A DNA stretch of 64,000 nucleotides from contig NC_037594.1 of NCBI RefSeq assembly GCF_003073045.1, forward strand, positions 28,570,737-28,634,736, given 5' to 3'. The notes beneath the pieces were generated by a model. The model saw only the letters and a program-made list of their open reading frames with translations. It was not told the DNA's origin and did not search any database. The stretch comes from Pomacea canaliculata. Its lineage: Eukaryota; Mollusca; Gastropoda; Architaenioglossa; Ampullariidae. How positions within the stretch are numbered: the stretch's first letter is position 1; the number at the start of each line of letters is the position of its first letter. A program made the translations under genes and the position numbers. Shown in pieces: positions 25,901 through 39,203 of this stretch.

Positions 25901-28900
25901 AAGTGAAACCAACAGTTTTTTTCTAACTTGGAAAAGGATTGGAAGAGAGCAGGGGGATGTGGGGCGGAGGGTAGGCGGGGAGATAATGCCGTCGCCCTGC
26001 AAGGGGCATCAGACAGGTCTTGGGAACGCGAGACGAGTCTGACGATCAAGATATTAAAAAAAAAAATCATTCATGTTTCAAAATGTGATCGCTTCAGAAA
26101 CTCTGGATGGTTTAGAATGTTGTAGGAATAGCGGGAATCCAGCTTTTACGGTGTTAAGAAGCGATAGAGAAAACGACATCGAAAAAAGTGTAAAGTTTTT
26201 TTAATAAAACATCAATAAATGAGACCGTCGTGAAGACATATACTGCAACCAAAGCTTTTTAGTTATGAAAGGTAAGAACTGTGTGTTCTCAGTCTGTACT
26301 GGCTGGTTGCTGGGTTGCAGTCTTAAATTTCTGAGCTGCATCTTCAAACTGCGTATTTAATTTGTCTTTTCTTTTATTTCTCAAGAATACTGTCAGACGA
26401 CTGTTCTGAACCCTTATTAACAATATAAAGAAGAGCTTAAAAAATGTCAAAAGTCTAATCTCTCTTTCATGAGTATTTTTTGTGGAAGAAAGAGGAGAGT
26501 GGGTTGGTAGGAAATCAAGGATGTCTCTTTACTAGACTTACAAAATCGACACAAAAGGTACAGTCAAGTATGCTTCTCTAATTGAAATACAAAACAGATG
26601 AAGTACAACTTTATTTAATCTTTTAATCAGGTTAGAGTGGTTCCTGCCATGGCATTCCGATTAAAAGGATCGACAACACTTAATCTAATTTTCCAGCGAA
26701 GTCCTCTAACTTTTAGGTCCCTTAGGTGTAGAGTTTTCTTTGAGTGACTATCCATCAGAGAAGGAGGCCACCTACAATCTCTCTGGAACCACGGAACAGT
26801 TTGAGAGGACAAGGGTACAGTGTCTGTGGTGGCTGTAGTCAGTCTTGTCAACGGCATCTACATGACTGTCCGCTAGTTATTGATTCCGACCTCCGTGAGT
26901 TCCATCCTCCATTCTTCTGTTTCTTTATCCGGCGACTAGACTTCATTCGATTGACCAGTGCTGCTGCTGTCTTACAGTTCTCCTAGAGTAGGAGTCAGTA
27001 TCTTTATCGGTTATAGTTTAACAAAGATCCCCTTTAATCTGTTCACACTTGATACTTTTTAACAATGCTATTAATTATAGTCATTGGAGCCTGATGATCC
27101 AATGATCTAAAAAACTATATTTTCCACGGATATCTGAAAAAAAAAAAAATCACTGATGCCGCTACTAAGGCACAGTCGTTAGAACAAACAGGCGCTGCCT
27201 CTTGGGGACGAGCAACCACATCTTCTTCCTGTCTTGCTAATCTTGGTTAACAAGTTCCTCCTTCTGAGGTGAGTGGCTCCCAGCCGGTTACTACGGCCAA
27301 ATACTCCAAGACAAAATGTACTACCTCTTCAGATACTCCATGGCATCTGCCAGGCCCAACATCTGCCAGGCCCAAACACTCCCTGACAAACACTCCATGT
27401 CCCTAGAGTGCTCCTATTGACAGTTACAAAGAAAACAAAATTATTTGTACATATCTATATAAAGAATAAAAGAAAAAGTCCTAGGTACACAAAAAACTAA
27501 CGTTAAATTCGTCTTCATCTTTTGCCTCCAGCAGCTCTCATAAAATATTTGATGATGGTGGTGGTAGTGGTGGTGGTGACCACCCTCGTAACCACTGATC
27601 TTTGAATGTGTTTCACGCCGAATCAGCAGCGGAGGCCATTTTACTGCGAAAGTATCGACCACCGACCATCTTGACCATCGTATATAGTTTAGTGATAAAA
27701 TGTCTTGACTGTCTCTCGGGAATGTTACAGAAGCTCGAGTTAAAAGAAAACAAGAATAAAATCATAATAAACAAAGCAAAAACAAAATAAAGTCAGGAAG
27801 TCAGTCAAAAAGAATAAATAGAAGACAAAAAGAAAAAAAAAAATAAGAGAAGGAGGGTGGTGATATGTCAAACTATTTCTGAGAATGAATACAAGATTTA
27901 CCAGCAATACAGATTGTCCGTAACGCAACGATCAGATTGTGAACAAACAACTTTCTCTTAGAAATTTATGAAACAAACCTTCAAGGAATCCCCAGTGTTA
28001 ATTAAACTTCTTGTGTTTATATAAATCAGCCACAGGCCGGCGCAACTGTTTTCTTCCGTTTCAATAATTGATGGAACAAGCTGCAGCCACAAGCCCGAGG
28101 CGCTCCTGACCGAGGTCTGAAGACTACCTTCAGAGGACACTCGATGACTAACCAATTTCTGATTTCAGTTGTCAGACAAGCTATTTCCCCATTATGTTCG
28201 AGCTGGACGTTTTTAATTTTGTTGTTTTCGGTTGCCTGTACTGATGTTTTTGCCAGCCATTTGAAGAGGAAATCAAAGTCTGTCGTGAGTTGTTCTTACC
28301 AGCGTTTGATTGTCATACATCACCCGACATGTTTCTACGATCTTAAGAAAACAATCAGGTTTCCATCCCCAGCCACAGGCTTTTAGGTTTGAAACAATAA
28401 CAATAGATTGAAACATTAATTGGAGTAAATGTATTTCACAAGTATTTACATGAAGACAAGGTGTCAAGTTGCAATATTCGTGATGAATTCTATTTTTGAG
28501 CTCGTTGTCTCCAGATTCCAGTCCACCTTCCCGTGCATAAAAAGAGAAGAGAAAGTTTGTAATATATACAAACTGTCCGGAAACTTTCAGCAAACAGCTA
28601 TGTTTTTCTTGAATAAATTTCTTCCTTTGTGTCTTCTGGATATTTCCCTAAAAATGGAAACAAATCAGATCGATCGGGTCTATAAACTATGACTGTGCAA
28701 ATGAAGTGGCATTTGTTTCGAAAGTTAAATGTCATTGGTGTCCTGTGTCAAAGAATGACAAAATACTCGGACTCATTACCAAACGCAAAACAGTGAAGTC
28801 GCACTAGAAATAAAACTGTATCAGCATATCAATGTCTTGAAAACATTTCATGTAGTTGAAAATATTTCAGGGAGAAAAGCATTTGAGTTTAATTCACTAC

Positions 28901-29820
28901 CAGTGTGATCGAACGTATAACAATAACGATAACAATAACAACCAAATTTATTAGTCCCAATGGGCAATTTAAATTAAATTGAATTTTAATTAAATTAAAA
29001 TTAAAGTTTACTGTCTGCTTGTACAACAAAGTTTGATGCAAAAATCGTCAGACGTTTTCTCACACATCTGATAGCAAGGTACAGTCCTCTGGCCAAGAAT
29101 GGATGGCGAGTGAAAACATGTCCCCGATTTTACCACATTATAATGATGATAAATCGTGCAACACCCATGAAGACGAATTGAAGCTGCAGAATTGATAATG
29201 TTGCTCTCATTTCTAGATACACTGTATTTCAATACTGCTCTGTGGTACATGGATAAATAAACCAATGAGTTTTTTTTTTGTGTCGAAAAGTCAACTACAC
29301 TTTTCTGATCTCTCTCTCTCTCACACACACACACATAGATACTAGTACCTGATATATTTATGATGTGGGGTGAATATTTTCTGGGATGGTGGAGGTAGGC
29401 TTTATTTTTTCTGTTTTTCCCAAGCTTCTTTCATTGACCAGGTCAGTCCCCCAAAGAGTCGTATTTATCCCCAGGCTATCGATCTTGTCCTGAATCCTTT
29501 TGACAGTGTCACAAAGCCGTCATAAAATAACCGTCCTGGGACTCAAAAAAAGTACCAGGTAAACATGAAACAACAGAAAACCTGACACCTACAATTTGAC
29601 ACCACGATGAAGTTGTTTGCGAAGGGTCTGACAAACCGCCTTTGAAAGGAACAATCCACTCTCATTCGTCCTGGCAACGCTCCACCCCGCGCGCGCATGC
29701 ACGCACGTTGACCAACACACGCACGCACAAACAAGCACACGTGGGAATAGAATGATTCAGTCTCTTGTTGTCTCTCATTGAAATATTGATAATGCACAAC
29801 ACAAGCGGCGGGAAGAACTT
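22962..29820. other. Stretch without a confident gene
   Basis: Holds (GAGT)n at 23520-23560, a CT-rich tract at 24360-24404 and an AT-rich near-palindrome at about 28968-29005. No exon could be supported on either strand. Confidence 0.5.
23520..23560 (+). repeat. (GAGT)n microsatellite
   Basis: Nine to ten GAGT units with one TCAGT interruption. The reverse strand reads (ACTC)n, the same motif as at 214-403. Confidence 0.9.
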
Positions 29821-29862
29821 CGCGGTTCGATGGCGCGACAGGCAACCGCAGCCGGTCACGCA

Positions 29863-29872
29863 GCGCATGCGC
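29863..29872. promoter_or_regulatory. NRF1-type palindrome GCGCATGCGC
   Basis: A perfect GCGCATGCGC palindrome sits in a CpG-rich patch (about 29.82-29.98 kb), 47 bp upstream of the ATG at 29919. In animals this motif is typically near transcription starts of housekeeping genes. It supports a promoter for the plus-strand gene, and could also drive minus-strand transcription. Confidence 0.45.
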
Positions 29873-29918
29873 AGCAACGTCCAGCAGACAGGTTCTGGCT
29901 GGCCTCAAGTGTGAAGTC

Positions 29919-32525
29919 ATGTGTGACGACTTCCACACACCTCGCATGTCCCACCGCCAACGGCTCAGTCGACGACCCATCGACGATGTTCTGTTTCATC
30001 ACGCAGGTGTAGTCATGTGCTTGGTTGTGAGAACGATGATGGGAGACAGAAATTATCGTCGATGCTTTCGCGTGAAAGTTATCGTCAGAGATCTGAGGAT
30101 CGGGATGACAGGACATGAAACAGAAGAGACTGCAGGAAAGAGTGCATAAAAAATGAGAAGGTTTAACACGTCAGATGGAGAGATAGTTCGCTAAACTGAT
30201 AAATAATCAGTTTTCAGTTTGGTAAAAAATTAAGTATGAAAATATGAATGTGCGTGTTGCGTGAGAAAAACACACATGCAAACGTGCGCGCGCACACACA
30301 CACACACGCACTTACTTTCGAGGCATACACGCACACATACAGACACACCCAGAGAGCAATGTGTTGATTGATTGATCAAAAACCTTCACAATGCAATACA
30401 CAATTAACTTGACCAGTTATTGAAAATAATAGGCAAATTAAATCTGTACAGTATCTGTTTATAACAAAAATAAATAGCAAGATTTGAACACACACATTCA
30501 AAATACTCTGCAAATGAAAATTACACTTTGCAGTATGCCATGGTGGTCGTCACGTGGTCGTCACGTGCAGAACCTGCTTACTATCGTCCAGAGCAGACAT
30601 GAGTGGTGGACCTTGTCAGCTGTCCATCTTGTGCTCCCCCTCAGCAACTAGTACCTGTGAAGAAACGAATGACTACATCAGAAAGAATTCAATTTACTGC
30701 CTAAGATTTACATTAGAAAGAGAGAGAGAAGCATAAAGATACCTACTTTGTTTTATTCCTTCCATCTACATCACAAAGAGATGGAGCGAACGAGAGATTG
30801 GGGTCTTGTACAATAGGCCAGCCAGTGCACTTTACTAAGCAGTATTGAGTACTTATGTTTCCTGAAGCAGACATAAAACCATCCAATTACCAGCAGAATA
30901 CCAAAATCGCCTTAATCTGAATGCGGCACACTGGGGTTAATAACTTCCAATTTACACCTGTAAATCATACAATCCCTCCCACCATTCTCCTTTACAGAAA
31001 TACTGGCGACCGCGCGTGTGTGTGAGTGCGTGTACTTGCATGCATTCATCATTCTACTTCTTGAGTTTGAAAAATTGCAATATATCAGAGAGGTCAGTGG
31101 TGGATGTGAGCTTTATAGTTCAGTAAAGACAGTTTAGCCACATGTCTGTAAGGTCTTACCTGAGGACGAGAACAAATCGCTGTTTTACTTCTCACGAGGG
31201 GCAGAGCTGAAGACCGACAACAGAGAGACAGATGTTAATGAAATCCTAATTAGTACCTAGAATAATGCAGCATCTCTTAAGGTTAAAAAAGAAACTAAGA
31301 TACCCAAAAATGTCTTAGAGCCAGATGATGCCCCATACTGATACCATAGTCCCTCCACCTTTCTTCTGATCTTTCACGAAACCAGTGCTTCATTCACTTT
31401 GAAGATTTACCAGAGTAGTTTGTTCAGATCACAATGCTGAGCTCATACAAATTCCAAAATGTTTCTCTCGGCCACCTCTCTCTTCCATTTTTGAGATGCA
31501 GCAGAGCAGAAGTATAATCATTGACGTTACAAATGTCCGTCAAAAAAAGTTTAATTAAATGTTCTCTAAGGTCTTCCATTGGCTGTAGGCGTAAACTATT
31601 GACATCTTTCTTCCTGTGTCAAAGAACACAAGTTCTAGTGAAGCTTCCTCGCGTGAAGGTTTTGGTCTGTGGTGGTGCAGCGGACATGGGCATGGTGCTG
31701 TAAGGAGTTATCTTCGCCTTAACGTAGAGACTGAACAAGTTTCCCCTTTCTGTCTGCACGAGAGTTAACACGCTTTGGTAACGAAAAATATCATCGTATT
31801 CGGCATCACTTTCGTCGGAAAGCAAAGTTAACATGATCTGGGATGTCCTCTGAGGTGTCCAGTCTGATGTCTGACCGGTAGGTCAAAGAATGTCCTTTCA
31901 ACATCATTCTTCGACGGCTTCAGCTATTTTTGACTAAAGGAAATTAAAATTTTTAAAAATGGAATGTCTGGCGGTTTTGCATTACCATGGGTACCTAAGA
32001 GTGCATCTGTCGGGAGAAAGGTCACACGAAGTTCGACAAAGTAGACAGACGTTATGTCGAAAACACTGTCGGAGCTCTTGTTGGGTGAAGTCTCGGAGGT
32101 CTATATTTGCATGTGAATGTCCGAGTCGTGTCGGGGCTAACACATTTTTTTTTCACCTTTTAATCAATACACTTGTTCGAGATCTCATTGTGTGTGTGTG
32201 TGGCTGTGTGTGTCTGTGCGTGTGTCTGTGCGTGTGTGTGTTTGTGTGTGTGCGTGCGCGTTTGCGTGCATGCAATGTCTTCAACTCTGCTTCCAGATGC
32301 ACAGGTCACGCAGAGACCTCGACCTTCTAAGGTAAACATAAAGACAATACAGGGTAAGCAGTTCATTAAGAAACAATGTCTTAAATTTTCTATTACTTTT
32401 TAACTCTTGCCTGCAGAGCGCAACTTCTTGTTCTCTTGACAGATGAAAATTATTTATTTCTTCTAAATACTAAATACTACTACTACTACGGCTGCTGGTA
32501 CTGGTGCTGGTGCTGCTGCTGCTGC

Positions 32526-32562
<37 letters not shown>

Positions 32563-35274
32563 CATCATCTATTTCTCTCGTCAGTTCCTCGCTGGTATTA
32601 TGTGATTAAGTCTAGTTGTTCTTATAGGCTTCTAAGAACAGTGAAGGGGTGAGAAGGGTGAAGGGTCACTTACGCAGATTCCTGACAATTCATTCTGATT
32701 ATGTTCCATGGCTTCTACTTTATTTGTGTTTGGATGTTTTTCCCTCAGACCCGATGCAGCATTCTACACACACTTCAATGACTTACAACTTTAATGCGTG
32801 TCGTCGGAAAATGAAACTATGTGTAGGGTTAGCTACAGTGTTGCACCAGCAATATATCATGCTTCGAATTTGCATAAGTGCCACACAGGATTATGAGCGT
32901 GGAGATTGTTTTGCATTTTTTTGTGGGGAACAAAAGCCACGATTTTTATTGTAGTTTTTATTTTGTTATGCATTTCTTTTCTTTTTTGTACGTCCTCGGA
33001 TTATTTTGGTTTTTCTTGCGCGGGGAAGGGAGTGGTGGAGCAGGAAATATTTTTTGGAAAACATAAAGTAAGAGATTTTACAGGTCTGAAGGGAGATCTT
33101 GGAAAGCCGGTGAGGTTGACGAGGTGTTAACAACATTCCACAAACACGGACGTCCGTGTGCACACACCAGCGCGACTGCCGTCCGCGTATCCAAGAGACG
33201 AGTCTCTAAGGAGCATCGTCAGCGGCAATGCTGGCGAGAACTCACGAGAATGTGCGCGACAACTTCATTATCGCGAGAACTCTAAGGTTGTACCACGAAC
33301 TTGTATTACTGGACTGCTGGCAGACGATTTTTTTTCCAGTTAACTAGATGTGTACAAAGCTTCCGGTTTAGTCACATTCATTGTTTAGGCTCGCCGAGAC
33401 TAACAGCGGAGAACTTTCTATGAGGCGTTGGTCTCGTCAGACAGACAGCAGTCCACCTATACACGTCCATGATTGTACTGTTTCATTAGAGAAGTTGCCT
33501 GCAACTGTGAACAGTTAGCTTAATCGACACCACACTTACTAAGTTATGATTTTCCTCGCTGACCTAAAATTAAATTAGTTTCAGTTCACCGATCTAGAAC
33601 TAGTTTCAGGTCAGTGGTTCAGCTACCTGGAAGATATTCGTAGGTTTTCTTGTCTGCCTGCTTCACCCGACAGAGTATGTTATTTCATCTGGTGTATTAT
33701 TTAATTGTAAACATTATAGGTGTGTTCATTGGCCGTTAGCAGCATGTTTTCGTCCAGCAAAAACGATATCTGGGCCTGCGTCTCATTAGGGCTAGCGGAC
33801 AACACCTGCGCAGACATTATTTGTTTAAAAATTTTTAATTTTCCCGGCATAATAGCTAGATACAGACTTCCACCTCCCTCTCTCTCTCTCACACACAACC
33901 ACTGTAAACTTCAATGTTGTCTACAAAATTGCTACTGAGAACTCTAACAAGTTTCTGTGAAATTGCTATTGAGAAGCTGCGTACGTGGATGCATGGCCTT
34001 AGGTTACAAAGTTACACACCAGACCCTTGTCCGTGTTCTGGTTTGGATCACAGTCGCGCTTGAAATCAGGTGAGAGTGAGCAGAGAATTCCCCTGTAACG
34101 GTCGTTTAAATAATTATTTCCAGTCCTTGACATGCAGTCGGTTGGGTCGCAACAACCCGGCATGAACTATCTTCCGGTTGACCAAGCCCTTCGGGATGGG
34201 TATCCGACTCAGATGAGTGTTCGGGAAGGTAAGACAGCGCGTCGGAGAGATGTGAATCAACCCCAGAAAAAGATTAGGGTAAAACATTTATCTTGTTTAT
34301 GTTTGTGTGCCTGCATGTAGCTGACAGGGACAGGCACACAAAAAAAATCTTGCAAACCCCAGGCTTACAACACTTGTAAACTTCTAAGTTAGCATATGAA
34401 ATGCATTATTCCTATCGTTTAATCAGCATCGTATCCTTTAAGCGGTTTTTTTTTTTGTAATCAGTTTTGCTTTCTATAGCTGTTTAATTCTTGGTGACGG
34501 TTTGTCAAAGTGTAGAATTTCCGGTTCACCCATCTTGTTGCGATGGCAGTGCCTGATTGTGTCAATCTTAGATGACCCCAAGAGAGAATCCCGTTGAAAC
34601 AATATAAAAAAAAATAAATCCAGAAAGTCGTGCAGTTAAAAGAAACCAATTTTATTTTTACGGCGATCACCGTGGAGTGACATGAAAGATCACATTGACT
34701 AGCTCGGTTGTGCGTGATCAAGTGGGTGATATGTAGAGGAGAGATTGCGCGCGCATGTCGTGTTTCTGTGTTCTTTAGTGTGCATGCATTCGTTAAAAAA
34801 CAAAACAACAAAAACAAACAATTAAAAAAAAACCAAAAAACCCCTGACATGCACTATATTCTAAAGATAAAGTAAGAAGAAAGGAAGGTAGGAACAATAA
34901 AGGTCCACAGGAAGAAGGGAACAACAAATGAAAAGAGTTTATGTCTTGTGGGGATACACACAACTCTTCAATAAGATGGCAAAAATGGAGGAAGGCAGCT
35001 GAACATGTACCCCTAACCCATCCATAGAAGGCCTTTCTACCATGTACCTAAGTCATCTCTTTCATAGTTTTAGAGAACTAACACGAAAAGTCTTCATCTT
35101 TGCTCCTTTGCAGACACATGCAAAAACAATGCTACAGATATTGATCTTGAAAGGAACAAAGCAGTTTTAAGAGAATCAGTTGTAAATGAGGACATAGAAG
35201 GCCACCAGATGTTCAAGATGCAGGAGATAAATTTATTGGAGGTACAGCTCAGGTCAGACACAAAAATATGGTGA
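29919..35274 (+). CDS. Probable three-exon gene, 117-residue protein, unrecognised
   Basis: I do not recognise this protein. Exons 29919-30006, 34124-34228 and 35114-35274 join with matching phases (1 nt carried over each time) to give 117 residues ending at a TGA. Exon 1 begins MCDDFHTPRMSHRQRLSRR and is basic. Exon 2 reads through GMNYLPVDQALRDGYPTQM. Exon 3 encodes an acidic, probably helical segment (DIDLERNKAVLRESVVNEDI) ending in SDTKIW. Acceptors (ttatttccag, ctcctttgcag) and donors (GCAG|gtgtag, GAAG|gtaaga) are good. Exons 2-3 are better supported than exon 1, which rests on phase, protein-like composition and the NRF1-type site 47 bp before its ATG; an extra exon in the 4.1 kb first intron is possible. 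No signal peptide or membrane helix is visible, so a soluble intracellular protein is likely. It is tail to tail with SNF8. Confidence 0.5.
32192..32272 (+). repeat. (TG)n microsatellite
   Basis: TG repeats with CG and CTG interruptions, in the first intron of the 117-residue gene. Confidence 0.9.
32472..32562 (+). repeat. Compound trinucleotide repeat (CTA)n-(CTG)n-(TAA)n
   Basis: Three adjacent trinucleotide runs: CTA/ACT, then CTG with GGTACTGGTG variants, then about 13 TAA units. Confidence 0.9.
35232..35237 (-). terminator. Possible SNF8 poly(A) signal inside the opposite gene's last exon
   Basis: AATAAA on the minus strand lies about 490 bp past the SNF8 stop and inside the last coding exon of the plus-strand gene. 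I saw no earlier canonical hexamer, so the SNF8 3' UTR may overlap the neighbour; a non-canonical signal nearer the stop is also possible. Confidence 0.3.
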
Positions 35275-35724
35275 TCATATTTATCAGTGAATGAGATGGT
35301 CAGTGTGATCATGGTTATTAGGAAACAAGACAGCCAGTGGAAGCATGGTTATTACTGAACACCAGGTGAAAGTGACACCTCTGGCAGGTGAAAGTGATCA
35401 AATAATGATTTCTTCCATCATAAACAACTTTGTTCTATGTGGGCAATACAGTGAAGCTGCATATCTTCATGCATACTTTGCATCACCATACTGGACAAAC
35501 TACATCATATACAACACTCACATCCTACCATTCCATCATGCTAAACTCATTAACCTTTTTTAGCAGCAGTGTGAAAATTGCCATAACTGAAACACCAAAG
35601 AATATGGCACACAACATGGGAAAATTAAAAAAACTGTTTTCATTCTATTGCTATCAAATGAAAACACATCAGAAAACAATACATATCAATGACATGAAGT
35701 TACATGCATGACGCTGTGCCAGTC

Positions 35725-38700
35725 TCAAAGGTTTTTTGCATCCGAAAAAAGTGTCGGAAACCAATAAAGTCGTTCATTTCCAGCCTGGTCATCTACCCAA
35801 GCCATTCCTTCCTTGACTAGAAACTCCTGCCATAAAGAAATAACCAGTCATACATCTCATTTATAGCAAGAATAATAATATTATTTGAATGTTCCTTAAT
35901 GCATTCTACAGGCTCTGTACAAAAATAGAAACAAACTGAAACACACAAATACAGAATCAATATAAACACAGCTCACATACATAGACAAAAACAAAGAGAA
36001 ATATACAGACACAATAACACAGCATCAAAAGTGAAATCTTGTAGCCAAGATGAGGTGGAAAAAGGTTAATCTGAACACTTTGTCTGATATTTATTTTGAA
36101 TGAATTTCTAGGAGCAACACAGTTCTACAATACTTTAACAATAAAATTACCTACAAAATACTTGCAAATTACCTAGCAATGATAACATTCAAAAGCTAAT
36201 AAAATTCAGATGTACAAAAGAAAAGAATGTGTAAGGAAACCCAATGCTACACAGATGCAAAATTCTATAGAATATCTGAAAGTTTTACCAAGGCACGATG
36301 AGACCTCTCCTCTTCCCATTTCAGGTCTTTCATTACTTGTGACTTGCTTACATAACCTGATTTCTGAAATACAGTGGACAGTACATTAACTTCTCTTATG
36401 AGGTGCAAATGTTTAAATTAAAAAAGTAAATAGATCACTGAAACTCTATAAATGTTTTTTTTTAAATATCATGAAGGTAAAGACTGCATGACAATATATG
36501 GACTACCTGTGCCAGCTGCAAAATATTTGTGTGATCCATGGTTAGCTCCCCTGGCACAGACTGCACCAAAAGTGTGTTCCCCACTGTAAGCACTGTAAAG
36601 CCATTGCCTAAAATCCGCAATTTTTTGATAGCTCGTAGCAGATCATCACTGAAAATCCAAACAAAGCACATGATGATTGTGATGTACATGTGAAAATTTG
36701 CCAATACAAGTAATTAAAGTGTAAAGTGCACATTTAAATCATAAATATAAAAATCTCTTTAAAACTTATGATAATTGAAAGGATAAATTATGAATTTTTC
36801 TGCACACCAAAAATCCTTCTTTTTTAAAGTATTTTTGGGTAAGAACTGGAGAAATAAAGATTCAAGGAAAAAGCTAGTGGATATATTATTTTAGCAAACA
36901 TGAATGCTGGCACCTGCAGACACTTACATACTGATGTCTTGGGAGTTTCGTCCTCTAGATGCCACAACCCTGTCTCTTAACTCATCTATGCTTATCAGAC
37001 CTGAGGTGACAAGCAGCAATATGTAAGATATGTATACATGAAGAACCACTGTGTCAAAAATGGACTAACTATTTAGAAAATAAATGAATTATAGTCCTGA
37101 GAGGAAAAATGGCTTTATAAGAATCAACATGAGTTCTTTAAATACATAATATTATTGTCTTTATTAAAAAAAGAAGAATCTTACAGTAAAATTTCAAGTG
37201 CAATGTTCCTTTCTAATGAGTTTACGTTCACGGCTGAAAATTGTGACGGAGATAAAATAATATTTTTACTGAAATGAAAGTAATTAAGTTAACAATGAAA
37301 ATTAAAATGTGTGAAATATGGTTATATGGTTAGTTTTTCTGTGCCTCTTACCTCCATTTCGATGGCTACTAGCAAGGCATACTTCAACAATCTGCACTCC
37401 AAGCTCATAGTAAAAGTCTCCAACTCCTAGCATTTCAGACCAGAAGCCCTTGCTTGCTGGTACAAATATGAAAAAAAAGATAAGATTACTGAAAGTGTTG
37501 ACTCCTTTGCTGTACCTGTAAGAAGTCTAAACTTTGTCTGATCTTACATAAGATAAAGTGTCATTCAGGACACTGATACAAATGCTCTCTTTCAGCACAG
37601 GGTAAATATAGTTGGTAAGAGAAGCTGATTTAAACCAAAAAGCATTTTTTTTTAACTTTTAAATTCAGAAATCATATCCTGTGGTTATCCTGTGATTATC
37701 TGTGCCTTATAATAGCAAGGTTAAGCTTCAGGAATGCTAGACCTACAATTACAGAATACAGGCTAAGCAATAATATGCAGTTCCAACTCACTGTCGCTAA
37801 CTGTTGATTTTCATCTAAATATTTTTTAATATATAAATAGTGAAAGCAAGTGTAAATACTAGCATTTATTCTACTAGATTTTAAACTGCTGCTTTAATCT
37901 AATCTGCCATTGAGTAAAGGTATAGGGTATCCAAAATTTGATTCTGTTGTAAATTCAAACATTCTGAATAAACAAAAGACTTAAAAAAACATTTCAGAGG
38001 AAATATTACAATCACACAATCACTGTCAAGTACAGTTTTAGGTATGAAAGCTTTAAAGAAGTCAACTATAATTATAAAAATTGAAAATAAATTGCTCACA
38101 TGCCAGAGGATCAACACCAATTGAAGCACACATCTCTTGAAACTGAAGTCTGAACTGAGGATCCTTACGAATGTCATCTTTGTGTTTGGCAGCAAAGTCT
38201 TCAAGATTTGTTTTAAAAATTTCCATTTGCTTAGCCATCTGTCAAAAATAAATGAATAAACAAATATACAGCATGTCATCAAAAACGTAAATGTTCTTGA
38301 AAGTTACTAAAAATGTTTTTCATTGAAATGATAACATAGACACTGTGTACTTTCATTTTCAAAGTAAACAACATTTAAAACTTGCAGGTACTTACATGTG
38401 CAAATTGATCTTCTGCAATTTCAGTGCCTTTGTCTTTGTAACGTGCCTGAAAATGAAATGCATTAGTCAAAACTTTACCAATTATAATAATATCAAGTAC
38501 ATATTTTTATGATATTGCCCAGGTCTCTATTAAAATGATGACAAGCTGTTCAAGTAAAAACAGAAGAAGCATCTATGTCGATAAAACTGATGAAAGAAAT
38601 AAACAGAAAACTGGTTGGATGATTAGATAGCTGACTTTTTAGTTGGCTGATTTGAAAAGGAAGAAGTTTAAGTTGTGAAACAATTAAGCATCCTCCAGTT

Positions 38701-39035
38701 TTTAACTACTGCTACAATGCAATAATATTAATGAGGATCGACTTGTAAGTAGTTATTTTTGCTTCTCTGACTGGACACTTGACATTTCTTTACCTCTTCG
38801 GGTTTTCAGAAAAACAATGAGGCAGAATGACTTCTTTTAATGAAATGTCATTTAATGCAACTAACGACGCGGACAACGTCCAGCGATTAAGTCCCACTGC
38901 CAGCTTCGATTACCATTATTATGTTGACATAGTAACCAGGCATTTCTTACTATTCCATAACAATAATGATTAAAATATCCATACTTGAGCTAGATTTTTG
39001 TTTTTAATTGCAGCTATTCCAGGTCCTCTTCTCAT
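35725..39035 (-). CDS. SNF8: SNF8 / VPS22 (EAP30), ESCRT-II subunit, complete
   Basis: This encodes the VPS22 subunit of ESCRT-II, which with VPS36 and two VPS25 chains sorts ubiquitinated cargo into multivesicular endosomes. Eight minus-strand exons: 39035-38985, 38446-38396, 38238-38100, 37456-37352, 37000-36928, 36648-36507, 36363-36289 and 35826-35725. All have GT-AG borders and consistent phases and give 245 residues (human about 258). Family landmarks run in order: [11 protein letters not shown] start, [121 protein letters not shown] and a C-terminal YWFPTLFSD. An N-terminal helical part is followed by two winged-helix domains. The start was chosen by homology; the open frame continues upstream with another ATG. 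The C terminus is about a dozen residues shorter than in human. Confidence 0.97.
35763..35768 (+). terminator. Possible poly(A) signal of the 117-residue gene inside SNF8 exon 8
   Basis: AATAAA on the plus strand lies about 490 bp after the stop at 35274, opposite the last coding exon of SNF8. If both hexamers are used, the two convergent transcripts overlap by roughly half a kilobase. Confidence 0.3.
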
Positions 39036-39089
39036 TTTGAGATGTGAGATGGGAAGCACTTGCTGAAAACAACTTAGAGGCACTGTCTT

Positions 39090-39098
39090 CCGGAAGTG
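39090..39098. promoter_or_regulatory. ETS-type site (CCGGAAGTG) at the SNF8 5' end
   Basis: CCGGAAGTG lies about 55 bp upstream of the SNF8 start codon. GABP/ETS sites of this form are common in promoters of housekeeping genes, so this probably marks the SNF8 promoter. No TATA box is evident. Confidence 0.4.
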
Positions 39099-39203
39099 GC
39101 GACATCGAAATTCAGGGGAGTCTACTGAGAAAACTAAAATAAGGTGCAAGTGAATGATTGCTTCCCTTGAATCATGGTACTCCATAAAGAGCGCTAACAA
39201 CTC

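Noticed and set aside
29543-29980. 145-codon minus-strand frame
   Set aside because: It lies in a CpG-rich promoter-like patch, has no family resemblance and overlaps the better-supported plus-strand exon 1.
31625-31699. Exon-like 75-bp frame containing KVLVCGGAADMG, recalling the VLVCGGDGTVGW loop of diacylglycerol kinases
   Set aside because: The catalytic GGDGT signature is not kept, the acceptor is weak, no other kinase exon was found nearby, and its phase does not fit the 117-residue gene around it.
31619-31834. Minus-strand frame with LLSDESDAEYDDIFRYQ
   Set aside because: Possible exon, but only a modest acceptor, no convincing donor and no neighbouring exons in phase.
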